From the NCBI RefSeq assembly GCF_017316125.1, contig NZ_JAFLWA010000002.1, positions 1-39,422 on the forward strand: 39,422 bases of DNA. The letters are read 5' to 3'. The DNA comes from Enterococcus sp. DIV0660C. Its GTDB lineage: Bacteria > Bacillota > Bacilli > Lactobacillales > Enterococcaceae. The notes under the pieces are model-generated. The model worked only from the letters and a program-made list of their open reading frames with translations. It ran no database searches and was not told the DNA's origin. How positions within the stretch are numbered: position 1 is the first letter of the stretch; each line of letters starts with the position of its first letter. This document shows, in pieces, positions 1 through 8,281 of the stretch. The translations under genes were made by a program, and so were the position numbers.

Positions 1-45
1 TAGACTTGCTTTTTATTTATTGGAGCTAGGTACTTCTTTCACGAC

Positions 46-1245
46 TTAATTAAACAGCGTGACTAACACAAGTAACAAATCAAATAGGAAAATCAACGAA
101 CATGCAATTAAATGCCGCTTTTTATTCATCATTAAAACAGCAATATATTCTCTAAGAAAAGCATTTGGCAAATAATACAAAGCTGTTTTTGAACCGATTC
201 CGTTTGCCTTTAGTTGTGCTTCTCGTGCATACATTCCTGCACGAAATATATGATAGTTATTTGAACTGAAAATTGCTTGATAAGGGCCGTTCATTAGACG
301 ATCCATGATTTCCTTAGAAAAACGCATATTTTCTAAAGTAGTCGTTGAATTTGTTTCAACAAGAATCTGATCTTCTGGAATGCCTTTTTTTAACGCATAA
401 TCTTTCATTGCAACGGCTTCAGGCAATTTCTCATCAATCCCTTGTCCACCAGACATCAATAGCTTTGGTGGATTAAGTGTCGCTCGCTCTTGTGCTCGGT
501 AAAAGGCGATTGCTTTATCAATTCGTTGTCCGAGTAAAGGGGATACTTTTTCGCCACCTAAAAGCCCCGCACCCAAAACGATGATGAAATCTTGGTTGAA
601 CCGTGGGCGATTAAATTGGTACAGAACAGAAATTGTCAAGAAATTATAAAATACGACGAACAAGTAGAATAAAATCATTGGCACAACACTGAATAGAACA
701 TTTGCCCATTGTGGCAGATATTGAATTAAGAAAAGTTCAGTTAACAAAAAGATGGTTAAGAAAATGCCAAGTAATAACGTCAATAAATTTGCCAGTGAAT
801 GCGATTCTTTTTTTAGTACCACTATCCCATTCCAAAATAAAACAACAATCAGTATATATAATCCAAATAACAGGATTAAAAGAAGGGGAATAGCAATCAA
901 GGCAAGTAGTCCACCAATGAAAACATTCTCTGTTTCAAACAATAGCATGACTAAGTAAATGCCAAAACTGATGAGAAATAAATTAAATAGCCACCCATTT
1001 AGTAGGCGCCTTTTCTCCGTAAAATAAAAAAAGGCAAAAATACTAAAGAAAAACAAGGGAATCATAAAAAAAAGTGAATGATAGGAAATTTCTAATACAA
1101 TCAGATAAGTCAGCAATACGCCAAAAGACCATGTACTACCATAGAAAAAAAGTGCGGGATCTTTTTGTTTTTTCCGCCAATAATAAACACCAACAATGCC
1201 TAAAAAATAGAGAGCCATAAAAGCAAGATCTCTGGTTAAATTCAT
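46..1245 (-). CDS. YdcF/ElyC-like (DUF218) polytopic membrane protein
   Basis: A 399-aa protein in two parts. Residues 1 to about 210 are a series of hydrophobic membrane segments. From about residue 218 there is a DUF218/YdcF domain with the typical IVLGAG strand, a GQRIDKA segment, LLMSGGQG and a TNSTTTLENM motif. The family includes SanA and ElyC, which are linked to envelope and peptidoglycan maintenance; the reaction is unknown. The frame opens upstream to 1368, but that start lies inside the terminator hairpin of the neighbouring gene. The ATG at 1245 is preceded by AAGGAG at a good distance, so I chose it. It sits downstream of dacA on the same strand, but a strong terminator separates them, so it is probably transcribed on its own. 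Family is confident, function is not. Confidence 0.82.
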   Translation of the reverse strand: MNLTRDLAFMALYFLGIVGVYYWRKKQKDPALFFYGSTWSFGVLLTYLIVLEISYHSLFFMIPLFFFSIFAFFYFTEKRRLLNGWLFNLFLISFGIYLVMLLFETENVFIGGLLALIAIPLLLILLFGLYILIVVLFWNGIVVLKKESHSLANLLTLLLGIFLTIFLLTELFLIQYLPQWANVLFSVVPMILFYLFVVFYNFLTISVLYQFNRPRFNQDFIIVLGAGLLGGEKVSPLLGQRIDKAIAFYRAQERATLNPPKLLMSGGQGIDEKLPEAVAMKDYALKKGIPEDQILVETNSTTTLENMRFSKEIMDRLMNGPYQAIFSSNNYHIFRAGMYAREAQLKANGIGSKTALYYLPNAFLREYIAVLMMNKKRHLIACSLIFLFDLLLVLVTLFN

Positions 1246-1333
1246 ACGTTCAACTCCTTTTTCATTCATTAAGTATAACGAAATTTCTATAAAAAAGCTT
1301 TTAATAAAACCAAAAAATGGAAAGAAAGTGAGA

Positions 1334-1382
1334 AACAAAAAAGCGTGAGAGCCTTTGTCATGTGACAAACGCTTCTCACGCT
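1334..1382 (-). terminator. Rho-independent terminator of dacA
   Basis: A long, nearly perfect hairpin (arms starting AGCGTGAGA and ending CTTCTCACGCT on the + strand, loop around CATG), followed on the minus strand by a T-rich run. It lies just downstream of the dacA stop. Confidence 0.85.
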
Positions 1383-1406
1383 AAATGAGTGGAAGTTTAC
1401 TCAGGA

Positions 1407-2714
1407 TCAAAAAAGATTTGTAAAAAATTCAGCAACATGACGCCAACCAAGAACAAAAATATTGGCTTTTTCGACTTTAGCAGTTGTGACGATGTCGGTA
1501 GCTGGTGCATCTTTTTCGTCTAAATAGCCAAGCTTATCATCTGCTAAAGTAATTATAGCAGTTCCGACTTTTGTTCCTTTTTCTGCAGGTGCTTGAATTT
1601 GTTTATCTGTCAATGAATCTTTTGAAAGTGTAGGTGTAATGTTCAACTTTCCTGTATCCATATCATTACGGACCCAAACTTTAACTGGTGACTTAAGTGC
1701 GACTGGAACAGATTGTTCTTTTCCGTCAAGAACATCGATCGTTTTCATGTCTGGGATACTTGCTCCAGCTTTTCCTAATTCTTTTTCGGACCAGTTGTCG
1801 TAGCAGTAGTCCATCAAGTTCGCAGTAGCAGTAAAGCGAGCACTTGGATTTTCTTCGTGACCATCTGCATTCAACACAACAGTGATTACACGACGATCAT
1901 CTTTCTTGATCGTACCAACAAAACAGGCACCAGCAAAATCAGTTGTTCCTGTTTTTAGTCCATCAACGCCTTCTTTGTGATTGATGAATCCCGGAAGCAT
2001 CCAGTTCCAGTTCACCATTTCAACTGGTGAAACAGTGTCCTCACCAAACATTTGAGTCGCAGTACTTGTGACCTCTAAAATCTCTGGGTAATCTAGAATC
2101 AAATGGCGAGCAACAATAGCAACATCACGAGCAGAAAGTTGATTTTCGTCTGTTTCGGAGCTGCCAGGGTAGAGATTGTCACCTAAATAGCTATTATTTA
2201 GTCCAGAAGCATTGACTAGAGTAGCGTCTGTGATTCCCCATTTTTTTAATTGTGATTGCATCATCTCAACAAATTTAGGTTCGCTACCAGCTATTTTTTC
2301 AGCAAGTGCAACAATTGAGGCATTAGCAGACTGAATTGCAGCAGAATCAAAAAGTTCTTTGACAGTATACGTGTTTTCTTTGTGCAATGGAACATTTGAT
2401 AGATCCGGTGTTACACTTAGTTCCTCGGCATAATCTGAAATGGATACTTCATCATCCCAAGCAAGTTTTCCATTTTTAACTTGGTCAAGAATGATGTAAA
2501 GACCAATAATTTTTGTGACTGAGGCAATTCCCATTGGCGTATCACCATCTTGGTTATACAAAATCTTGCCGGTTTCGGCATCAATTGCAAAAGCTGCTTT
2601 TGCGCCAACAGAAAACGTGTCATCAGCCCTAACAGTTAATGTGGGGAAAAGGGAAGCAACACATAAGATGAGGCTAGCAAACAGAACAACTAACCGTGTT
2701 TTTTTTATGGACAT
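1407..2714 (-). CDS. dacA: Serine-type D-alanyl-D-alanine carboxypeptidase (PBP5/DacA)
   Basis: A 435-aa secreted low-molecular-weight penicillin-binding protein. It trims the terminal D-Ala from peptidoglycan pentapeptides and so limits cross-linking. Visible parts: a signal peptide (MSIKKTRLVVLFASLIL... ending near TVRA), the SxxK nucleophile motif SVTK at residues 65-68, SAN at 129-131 and KTG at 254-256. A PBP5 C-terminal beta domain follows, and the last 20 residues form an amphipathic helix (around NIFVLGWRHVAEFF) that would anchor the enzyme to the outer membrane face. The start at 2714 is preceded by AAGGAG; an upstream in-frame ATG at 2747 lacks this and would spoil the signal peptide. 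Monocistronic, with its own promoter and terminator. Confidence 0.95.
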   Translation of the reverse strand: MSIKKTRLVVLFASLILCVASLFPTLTVRADDTFSVGAKAAFAIDAETGKILYNQDGDTPMGIASVTKIIGLYIILDQVKNGKLAWDDEVSISDYAEELSVTPDLSNVPLHKENTYTVKELFDSAAIQSANASIVALAEKIAGSEPKFVEMMQSQLKKWGITDATLVNASGLNNSYLGDNLYPGSSETDENQLSARDVAIVARHLILDYPEILEVTSTATQMFGEDTVSPVEMVNWNWMLPGFINHKEGVDGLKTGTTDFAGACFVGTIKKDDRRVITVVLNADGHEENPSARFTATANLMDYCYDNWSEKELGKAGASIPDMKTIDVLDGKEQSVPVALKSPVKVWVRNDMDTGKLNITPTLSKDSLTDKQIQAPAEKGTKVGTAIITLADDKLGYLDEKDAPATDIVTTAKVEKANIFVLGWRHVAEFFTNLF

Positions 2715-2753
2715 ATTCGGTCTCCTTATTGATTTCTTTTCGTACAAATTAAA

Positions 2754-2782
2754 ATTTTATCAGAGAGTGTGGGGACTTTCAA
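2754..2782 (-). promoter_or_regulatory. Sigma-A-type promoter of dacA
   Basis: On the minus strand: -35 TTGAAA (2782-2777), 17-bp spacer, -10 TAAAAT (2759-2754), about 40 nt upstream of the dacA start. Confidence 0.6.
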
Positions 2783-2845
2783 TGTTTCTGAAAAAAACTT
2801 TAGATGTGATCGAATCAGGAGACGAAGAGTTAAATAGGAATAGAA

Positions 2846-2962
2846 TTAATCGTTTTTTACGCGTACTTTAGCTGGTTGTGGTTCAAGTTCAACAACACGA
2901 CTAGCGACAAATGCGAATAAGCTCATCATACTTAATAAACTAAAAATAATTAGTAATTGCAT
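2846..2962 (-). CDS. Small single-span membrane protein, 38 aa
   Basis: A short reading frame: one hydrophobic helix at residues 2-20 (LLIIFSLLSMMSLFAFVA), then a basic/proline tail (EPQPAKVRVKND). A GAGGTG ribosome binding site lies 6 nt before the ATG, and no competing overlapping gene exists. It sits alone between dacA and the oppositely oriented baeRF-like gene. I do not recognise a family. The good RBS and the clean hydrophobic-then-charged layout favour a real small protein; with only 38 codons this stays tentative. Confidence 0.5.
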   Translation of the reverse strand: MQLLIIFSLLSMMSLFAFVASRVVELEPQPAKVRVKND

Positions 2963-3213
2963 CGTTTTCACCTCGTTTAAGTTAATTATCAAGCTATTTT
3001 TGAAATTTTTCTATTTGATGATTTCACTGTAACAGTTAATTTTGAATCATTTGCTGTGAAGATGAGAGGAAAGAATGGTTTAAATGTGAATAAAACATGA
3101 ATGATTGAAAAAAGCGAAACCGTTTGCTGGAGTTAATTCGTTTTATTGGGTTGAAAAAAATTGTTGTGGTAGACTTTAATTGTAGGAATGATTTTTTTAG
3201 GAGGGATACGTTT

Positions 3214-4335
3214 ATGACAAAAATCGATAAAGAATTGTTGTCTCAGTTAGCTTCAGAAGGTGCAAAAGGTCCGTTCGTCACAATTATGTTGAACACACAC
3301 GTTTCACATCAAGATGTTGAAAAAGATCAAATCAAATTTAAAAATTTTGCGAAAGAAGCCAAAAAACGTTTTGAAAAAAAATACTCAAAACATGAGTGGA
3401 CTCCATTTAAAGAAAAGATTGAAGAAATCCTAAATGATGCTTCATTTTGGCGTAGTGGCACAGAGAGCGTGGCAGTTGTCTTAAATGAAGAGCAATCGTA
3501 TATTTACCGTCTAAGTATTCCAGTTGATGATCAATATTATGTTAGTGATTTACCTTATTTATTGGCAATCATCAAAAACGCGCAATTCAACTATTCTTAT
3601 TATTTATTAGGGTTGAATCGTGATTCCATGAAGTTGTATAAAGTAAACAACAAGATGGTCAAAGAAATCGAATTACCAGAAGATGCACCGGTAGACATCG
3701 TAACAGCTTTAGGCGACGAATTAACAGGTGGGAATCTAAACTTTATTACGAGTGGAAAAGCTGGGACTTCAAAAGAAGGCATGACATTCCATGGAGTTAG
3801 CACAAAAGATGAAGAAGTCAAAATCGATTGGATTAACTATTACCAAGCGGTAGATAATTATTTACGTGATACATTTGAAAATCCAGAAAAATGGCCGATT
3901 TATTTATTTGCCTTACCAGAAAATCAGGCTGTTTTCAAAAAAGTAGCCAAAAACCCAGATTATCGTTCAGATGTTGCTGTCTCAGCGTCACCAGCTCAAT
4001 TATCGTTAAAAGATATTGAGGTTGGTGCACAACGTTTGTCAAAAGAATTGGCGGATAAAGAAGCTGAAAGTTATAATAAATTATTGGATAAAAAATTCAT
4101 TGATCAATTAGTGGATATTGTTCCAGCGGCGAAAGAAGGTAAAATTTCGCATTTGTTTATTGCAACTTCTAATTTAGTTGATGGCTTTGGTGAAGATCCA
4201 GAAACAGAATATGATCGACGTCAAGTTTTGAATCAATTAGCTGACGATGTCATTGAGACAGGCGGACAAGTCTTTATCTTGGATCAAAAAGAATCGCCTG
4301 ATGAAAAGAGTTTGGTGGCGATTTTGAGATATTAA
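3214..4335 (+). CDS. Bacterial archaeo-eukaryotic release-factor-like protein (baeRF, probably family 6)
   Basis: A 373-aa soluble protein. The fold resembles the middle/C-terminal part of eRF1 (baeRF group); the Lactobacillales version, begins, as here, with a short helix and a TIMLNTHVSHQD-type segment, followed by a basic helical stretch (about residues 45-75) and a FNYSYYLLGLNRDSMKLYKV strand region. A role in ribosome rescue or hydrolysis has been proposed for baeRFs, but function in this lineage is unknown. I chose the ATG at 3214 because AGGAGG stands 8 nt upstream; the frame is open for 30 more codons but that part has no RBS. No partner gene is adjacent. The family is from memory of sequence character, so moderate confidence. 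Confidence 0.65.
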   Translation: MTKIDKELLSQLASEGAKGPFVTIMLNTHVSHQDVEKDQIKFKNFAKEAKKRFEKKYSKHEWTPFKEKIEEILNDASFWRSGTESVAVVLNEEQSYIYRLSIPVDDQYYVSDLPYLLAIIKNAQFNYSYYLLGLNRDSMKLYKVNNKMVKEIELPEDAPVDIVTALGDELTGGNLNFITSGKAGTSKEGMTFHGVSTKDEEVKIDWINYYQAVDNYLRDTFENPEKWPIYLFALPENQAVFKKVAKNPDYRSDVAVSASPAQLSLKDIEVGAQRLSKELADKEAESYNKLLDKKFIDQLVDIVPAAKEGKISHLFIATSNLVDGFGEDPETEYDRRQVLNQLADDVIETGGQVFILDQKESPDEKSLVAILRY

Positions 4336-4611
4336 GGAAGGCTATTTGAGGAACAACGTGAATAAAGGTTGCGGCACAAAATGTTCAGCTCTGCCAAAAC
4401 AACAATCAAGTATTCAAAAGAGTTTTACTACTTTAGTAAATAAAGAAATATTTTGATTAAACTGGTGAAATAAGAGTAGAAATGGCGCATAAAGATTATG
4501 CAGGAGCGCAGGCAGTTTCTAGGTAGTATAAAAAGCTTGCTCTGTTATTTCTCCTATTTTTGCTAAGAACAAGAAGTCAGACGTTGCGCTGGTTTCTTGT
4601 TCTTTTTTTTT
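4336..4611 (+). other. Gene-poor stretch with a structured, terminator-ended segment (possible small RNA)
   Basis: No convincing gene. From 4467 to 4551 the sequence can fold into a closed structure: outer arms 4467-4476 and 4540-4551 (GAAATAAGAG against CTC..TTATTTC) enclose a hairpin at 4487-4501 (GCATAA-AGA-TTATGC). A strong terminator at 4565-4611 follows directly. A small dyad TTTACTA-CTT-TAGTAAA lies upstream near 4424. Either this is an independent sRNA, or the structured 3' UTR of the baeRF-like gene. A 32-codon GTG frame (4358-4456) with a GAGGA upstream also exists but has no recognisable features. I do not recognise an Rfam family. Confidence 0.35.
4565..4611 (+). terminator. Rho-independent terminator
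   Basis: Perfect 11-bp stem (AAGAACAAGAA at 4565 with TTCTTGTTCTT ending 4604), loop starting GTCAGACGTT, followed by a T run. It is 230 nt beyond the baeRF-like stop. The loop shares 12 nt (AAGTCAGACGTT) with the hairpin at 37828-37902. Confidence 0.85.
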
Positions 4612-4790
4612 GCGTATCCGTTTCCTTTCTTAATAATCAAAAAACTTCAAAGAAAATCGTTCGAATTCTACTTAAGGTGGGAATTGTGAAAAAATTGATT
4701 TTTTTTAAATAAATGTTCTAAAATTCTAGCTATTCTAATAGATGTGTGGTATATTAATAGTCGTAGTTTCTGTTCGGTAATTATGGTAGC

Positions 4791-4864
4791 TTGTTTCAAA
4801 TAAACATCTTCCAGATATTCACCATACAAGTAATTGCAAAATATGTGTTTGAAACACAAGGAGG
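4791..4864 (+). promoter_or_regulatory. Structured leader ahead of the cold-shock gene
   Basis: Arms GTTTCAAA (4793-4800) and TTTGAAAC (4848-4855) are exact complements. They bracket about 47 nt and end 2-3 nt before the AAGGAGG ribosome binding site (4858-4864). Long leaders are typical of csp mRNAs. That this one controls translation is an inference. Confidence 0.4.
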
Positions 4865-4873
4865 ATTTTTATT

Positions 4874-5074
4874 ATGGAAACAGGTACAGTTAAATGGTTT
4901 AACTCAGAAAAAGGATTTGGATTTATCACTGCAGAAAACGGAAACGACGTATTCGTTCATTTCTCAGCTATCCAAGGCGACGGATTCAAAACTTTAGAAG
5001 AAGGCCAAGCAGTAACTTTTGATGTTGAAGAAGGTCAACGTGGACCTCAAGCAACTAACGTTGTTAAAGCTTAA
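4874..5074 (+). CDS. cspA: Cold-shock protein, CspA family
   Basis: A 66-aa single cold-shock domain, the usual family length. RNP1 is KGFGFI (residues 13-18) and RNP2 is VFVHF (26-30), the aromatic residues that stack on single-stranded nucleic acid. Such proteins act as RNA chaperones that melt mRNA structure, and often are abundant in growing cells too. An AAGGAGG site precedes the ATG. An overlapping frame with a different register (starting at 4791) is a shadow. The gene stands alone, with its own long leader and a strong terminator. Which csp paralogue it is cannot be told. Confidence 0.95.
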   Translation: METGTVKWFNSEKGFGFITAENGNDVFVHFSAIQGDGFKTLEEGQAVTFDVEEGQRGPQATNVVKA

Positions 5075-5093
5075 TTAACCTATAAATTAAACA

Positions 5094-5143
5094 AAAGCTT
5101 GGAGTAGTTATCTTTTTGATAATTATTCCAAGCTTTTTTATTT
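5094..5143 (+). terminator. Terminator of the cold-shock gene
   Basis: Long hairpin: AAAGCTTGGA..TTATC paired with GATAA..TTCCAAGCTTT around a short T loop, followed by TTTTTTATTTT. It starts about 20 nt after the stop codon. Confidence 0.9.
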
Positions 5144-5204
5144 TGTCGTATTTGTTTTTTTTCTTCATTCAACAAGCAAGTAACCAATTTTTATGGAAAA
5201 AATA

Positions 5205-5351
5205 AGAGCAGGATGTTAGGACGAAAATTCTTAGTCTTTTTTGTTATAAAAGTTCAGTAGCTAGTTGAGAAAGAGAGGGGGAAAAAAGCGTGAATCATTT
5301 TTGAACATTCATTCTGTCTTTTAAGGTGAAACACTTTTGTCCCAGCCTCTT
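5205..5351. repeat. Intergenic element with a GAGGCTGGGACAAAA arm
   Basis: The right end on the + strand reads TTTTGTCCCAGCCTC (5335-5349), the complement of GAGGCTGGGACAAAA, a motif I know as a common intergenic element in enterococci and relatives. The left end has a degraded counterpart (GAGCAGGATGTTAGGACGAAAA, partly complementary). Between them is about 110 nt of non-coding sequence. The same GAGGCTGG core occurs in the terminator at 30025. Only one well-kept arm is present, so the element looks decayed. Confidence 0.45.
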
Positions 5352-5365
5352 CTTTGTAGTATAAT
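5337..5365 (+). promoter_or_regulatory. Likely promoter of dinG
   Basis: -35 TTGTCC (5337-5342), 17-bp spacer, -10 TATAAT (5360-5365). The -35 lies inside the repeat arm TTTTGTCCCAGCCTC. Transcription would begin about 50 nt before the dinG start. Confidence 0.6.
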
Positions 5366-5424
5366 TTCAAAAGAAACATCCGTACTAAAAAGTAAACGAA
5401 GCGGCAAGAGAAGAGGAAATTATT

Positions 5425-8205
5425 TTGAAACCAACAACTTATGCGGTCGTCGATATTGAAACGACTGGGACGAACCCAAAAGAAGATCGGATCATTCAAT
5501 TTGGCTGCGTCATGATTGAAGCTGGTCGAATCACTTCACGCTTTTCGATCGACATTAATCCGGGGCGAAAGATTTCAAAACAAATCCAACATTTAACAGG
5601 AATTTCGAACCAACGCGTCCAACATGCGCCTTATTTTGAAGATGTCGCACCGACGATTTACAATCTCTTAGCAGAAACAGTATTTGTCGCACATAATATT
5701 TACTTTGATTATAAATTTTTAAATCAAGAATTAATGCGGTGTGGTCTTCCAGAATTGAAGATTCCGGGGATCGACACGGTTGAATTAGCGCAGATTTTTT
5801 TACCAACAGAACCAAGTTTTCGTTTGAGCGATTTATCGGAAAGCTTAGGATTCATTCATGAAAATCCACATCAGGCTGACAGCGATGCGGAAGTGACTGG
5901 TCAGCTCCTTTTGCTGATTGAAGAGCGCATGCGTCAGTTGCCATTAGTTACATTGGAAGAGGTTGCCCGACTAAGCAAATACACTGGGATGGATACGAGT
6001 CGATTCATCGCACGTGTTGTTGAAGAAATGAAACAGCAAGTCCAGCCATTAGATGATTCCATTGAAATCATTGATGGAATCGCATTACAGAAAAAGCAAG
6101 TAGAGCTGTTTTCACAGATTCACTATGGTACGCAAACTTATCCAAGAAAAAAACAGGCAAAAGAGCGAATGTTTGGCGAAACATTGATGTATCGCAAAGA
6201 ACAAAATCGTTTGATGAATGCAGTGTACGATCACTTCACTAAAAAAGAGGAACAAAAAAACTTGATGATCGAAGCTGCGACGGGAATGGGGAAAACGATT
6301 GGCTATTTGTTGCCACTAAGCTATTTAGCAACACCTGAGAAGCCTGCTATTATCAGTACTGTTTCCTTAGTTCTTCAGCAACAAATTGTCGAGAAAGACA
6401 TTCCTTTGCTGAACCAATTACTGGATCAGCCAATCCAAGCGACTATCATCAAAAGTTTTCGTCATTATATTGATCTTCAACGTTTGAAAGCGACGTTAAA
6501 CGAAGCACCTAGTCAAAAACAATATGCATTGTATCAAATGTCGGTTTTAGTTTGGTTGACACAAACTAAAACAGGTGATTTAGATGAATTACATTTGACG
6601 AATCTGAACCATCTCTTTTTCCACGATATTGCCCATCGTGGAGTTCATTTTTTAGCGCCGAATCAGCCATTTTATGAACAAGATTTTGTTCGTTTTTTAT
6701 TGGAAAAAGCAAAACAAAGTAATTTTTTGATTGTCAATCATGCATTTTTAGTCCAAGAAACGTTACGCAAAGAGCCGTTGCTACCTGAAAGTCCTTATTT
6801 ACTGATTGATGAAGCGCATCATTTGCCTGAGATTGCCGAAAAAATCAATGATCGAAGATTGAGTGTCGCACATTTCTATAAACAAGTTCAACAGTTGAAT
6901 GAGGAAGGACAATTATTCGACCGAATGAGTAGTTATTTGCCGGATAACCATGAAGTGACTCGCTGGTTACAGATTTACCGACAGGAATTAGTTTCTTTAT
7001 GTGAAGCTCAGTTCACGATTGCAGAAGGATTGACGGAGTTGTTGAATCAAAACGAAAACCATCATCAAGAAGAGGTCATGGTAACAAAAGAATTGTTAGA
7101 TGAGTTACCATTTGAGGCAGGGATTGCGATTGACCATTTGCAATTATTTTATCGAGAAATCCACCAGCTTCATGAACAATTGAAATTAAGCTTGGAAATC
7201 ATTCAAGAAAGCTGGTCAAATCAAATGCGCTTGGACTTAGCCAATTTGTATGCTTTGTTTGACCAATTAGACACGCAACAGCAATTTATGGAGCAGTGGT
7301 TGGAGGATTGGCGTGAACAGTTGATTCATTGGGTTGTACTTGGAAGTGGTCCACAGCAAATGATGTTTCATCTACATGATTTTCAAGCAGCGTTATTACC
7401 TACAACTGTTTGGTATCCAAGATATCAACATATTCTTTATATTGGCGGTACTTTGAAAATTGGTCCAGATCGGAACTATCTTTCAAAACGACTGGGTATT
7501 GAAGGAACGCCCTTGAAAGTGATTGCTTCACCCTATGATTATGAAAGCCAAGCAAGAATTTATTTGCCAACAGAAGCACCTGCAATAAACCAAGTAACAA
7601 GTCAGGATTATATCGAATATTTGACCAAAACATTAACGGGGCTGATCAAGCGAGAACAGCGACCTATTTTAGTCTTGTTCACCTCGCATGATATTTTGCA
7701 ACAGGTCTATCAAAAGATGCATATGAGAATGTTGGAACAAGGTAGAGAAATATTAGCACAAGGATTTGGCGGAAGTCGCGAAAAATTATTGAAGCGATTC
7801 ATGTTGTCAGAAATGAGTGTTCTTTTTGGTGCTGACAGTTTTTGGGAGGGGGTAGATTTACCTGGAGATGCACTCCAAATTGTTGTGGTGACACGACTAC
7901 CTTTTGACAATCCAAAACGACCAATGGTAAAAGCTAGAAATGCCTATCTTGAATCTAAAGGTATCAATCCTTTTTATCAGGAATCAGTACCTAAGGCAGC
8001 TTTAAAGTTACGTCAAGCATTGGGGCGGCTGATCCGTACCGAAACTGATCGTGGTGTGTTGTTGATTTTGGATCGTCGATTGCTCACTGCAAGATATGGT
8101 GGAAGAATGCTACGTTCCTTACCAAAAAAGGTAAAAGTCCAAGAAGAACCAATCGAAGTAATTTACCAAGAAATCAGTGAATTCTTAACAAAAAAAGAAG
8201 AATAA
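5425..8205 (+). CDS. dinG: DinG-family helicase with N-terminal DEDDh 3'-5' exonuclease
   Basis: A 926-aa protein. The N-terminal third is a DnaQ-like exonuclease: DIETTG (D10, E12), a second motif starting HNIYFDY at residue 90, and HQADSDAE from residue 149. The rest is a superfamily 2 XPD/DinG-type helicase: Walker A in EAATGMGKT (283-291), DEAH at 462-465 and motif VI QALGRLIR at 864-871. I see no four-Cys Fe-S cluster, as usual for the Gram-positive type, which in Staphylococcus is reported to act mainly as a nuclease. The start is TTG with AGAGGAAA upstream; no ATG gives the DIETTG strand intact. It leads the row dinG-ypmB-aspB-asnS, an order known from Bacillus. Confidence 0.93.
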   Translation: MKPTTYAVVDIETTGTNPKEDRIIQFGCVMIEAGRITSRFSIDINPGRKISKQIQHLTGISNQRVQHAPYFEDVAPTIYNLLAETVFVAHNIYFDYKFLNQELMRCGLPELKIPGIDTVELAQIFLPTEPSFRLSDLSESLGFIHENPHQADSDAEVTGQLLLLIEERMRQLPLVTLEEVARLSKYTGMDTSRFIARVVEEMKQQVQPLDDSIEIIDGIALQKKQVELFSQIHYGTQTYPRKKQAKERMFGETLMYRKEQNRLMNAVYDHFTKKEEQKNLMIEAATGMGKTIGYLLPLSYLATPEKPAIISTVSLVLQQQIVEKDIPLLNQLLDQPIQATIIKSFRHYIDLQRLKATLNEAPSQKQYALYQMSVLVWLTQTKTGDLDELHLTNLNHLFFHDIAHRGVHFLAPNQPFYEQDFVRFLLEKAKQSNFLIVNHAFLVQETLRKEPLLPESPYLLIDEAHHLPEIAEKINDRRLSVAHFYKQVQQLNEEGQLFDRMSSYLPDNHEVTRWLQIYRQELVSLCEAQFTIAEGLTELLNQNENHHQEEVMVTKELLDELPFEAGIAIDHLQLFYREIHQLHEQLKLSLEIIQESWSNQMRLDLANLYALFDQLDTQQQFMEQWLEDWREQLIHWVVLGSGPQQMMFHLHDFQAALLPTTVWYPRYQHILYIGGTLKIGPDRNYLSKRLGIEGTPLKVIASPYDYESQARIYLPTEAPAINQVTSQDYIEYLTKTLTGLIKREQRPILVLFTSHDILQQVYQKMHMRMLEQGREILAQGFGGSREKLLKRFMLSEMSVLFGADSFWEGVDLPGDALQIVVVTRLPFDNPKRPMVKARNAYLESKGINPFYQESVPKAALKLRQALGRLIRTETDRGVLLILDRRLLTARYGGRMLRSLPKKVKVQEEPIEVIYQEISEFLTKKEE

Positions 8206-8243
8206 AGTCAATACAATCTTCCTATTTTGGGAGAAACATCTGT

Positions 8244-8249
8244 TATAAT
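8244..8249 (+). promoter_or_regulatory. -10 box ahead of ypmB
   Basis: A consensus TATAAT without an obvious -35. It makes the ATG at 8258 an unlikely start, because transcription would begin about there, and so supports the TTG at 8282. Confidence 0.4.
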
Positions 8250-8281
8250 GAAAGGCAATGAAGATAAAGGAGCGACGATCC

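Noticed and set aside
1246-1368. N-terminal extension of the YdcF-like protein
   Set aside because: It would start inside the dacA terminator; the AAGGAG before 1245 marks the real start.
2781-2800. CodY-like TTTCTGAAAAAA upstream of dacA
   Set aside because: At least four mismatches to the CodY box; A/T-rich background gives such matches often.
3108-3126. cre-like GAAACCGTTTGC upstream of the baeRF-like gene
   Set aside because: Three mismatches at conserved outer positions, so not better than chance.
4358-4456. 32-codon frame (GTG start, GAGGA upstream) with two cysteines near the N-terminus
   Set aside because: No homology I know, overlaps the structured segment only in part, and too short to support as a gene from sequence alone.
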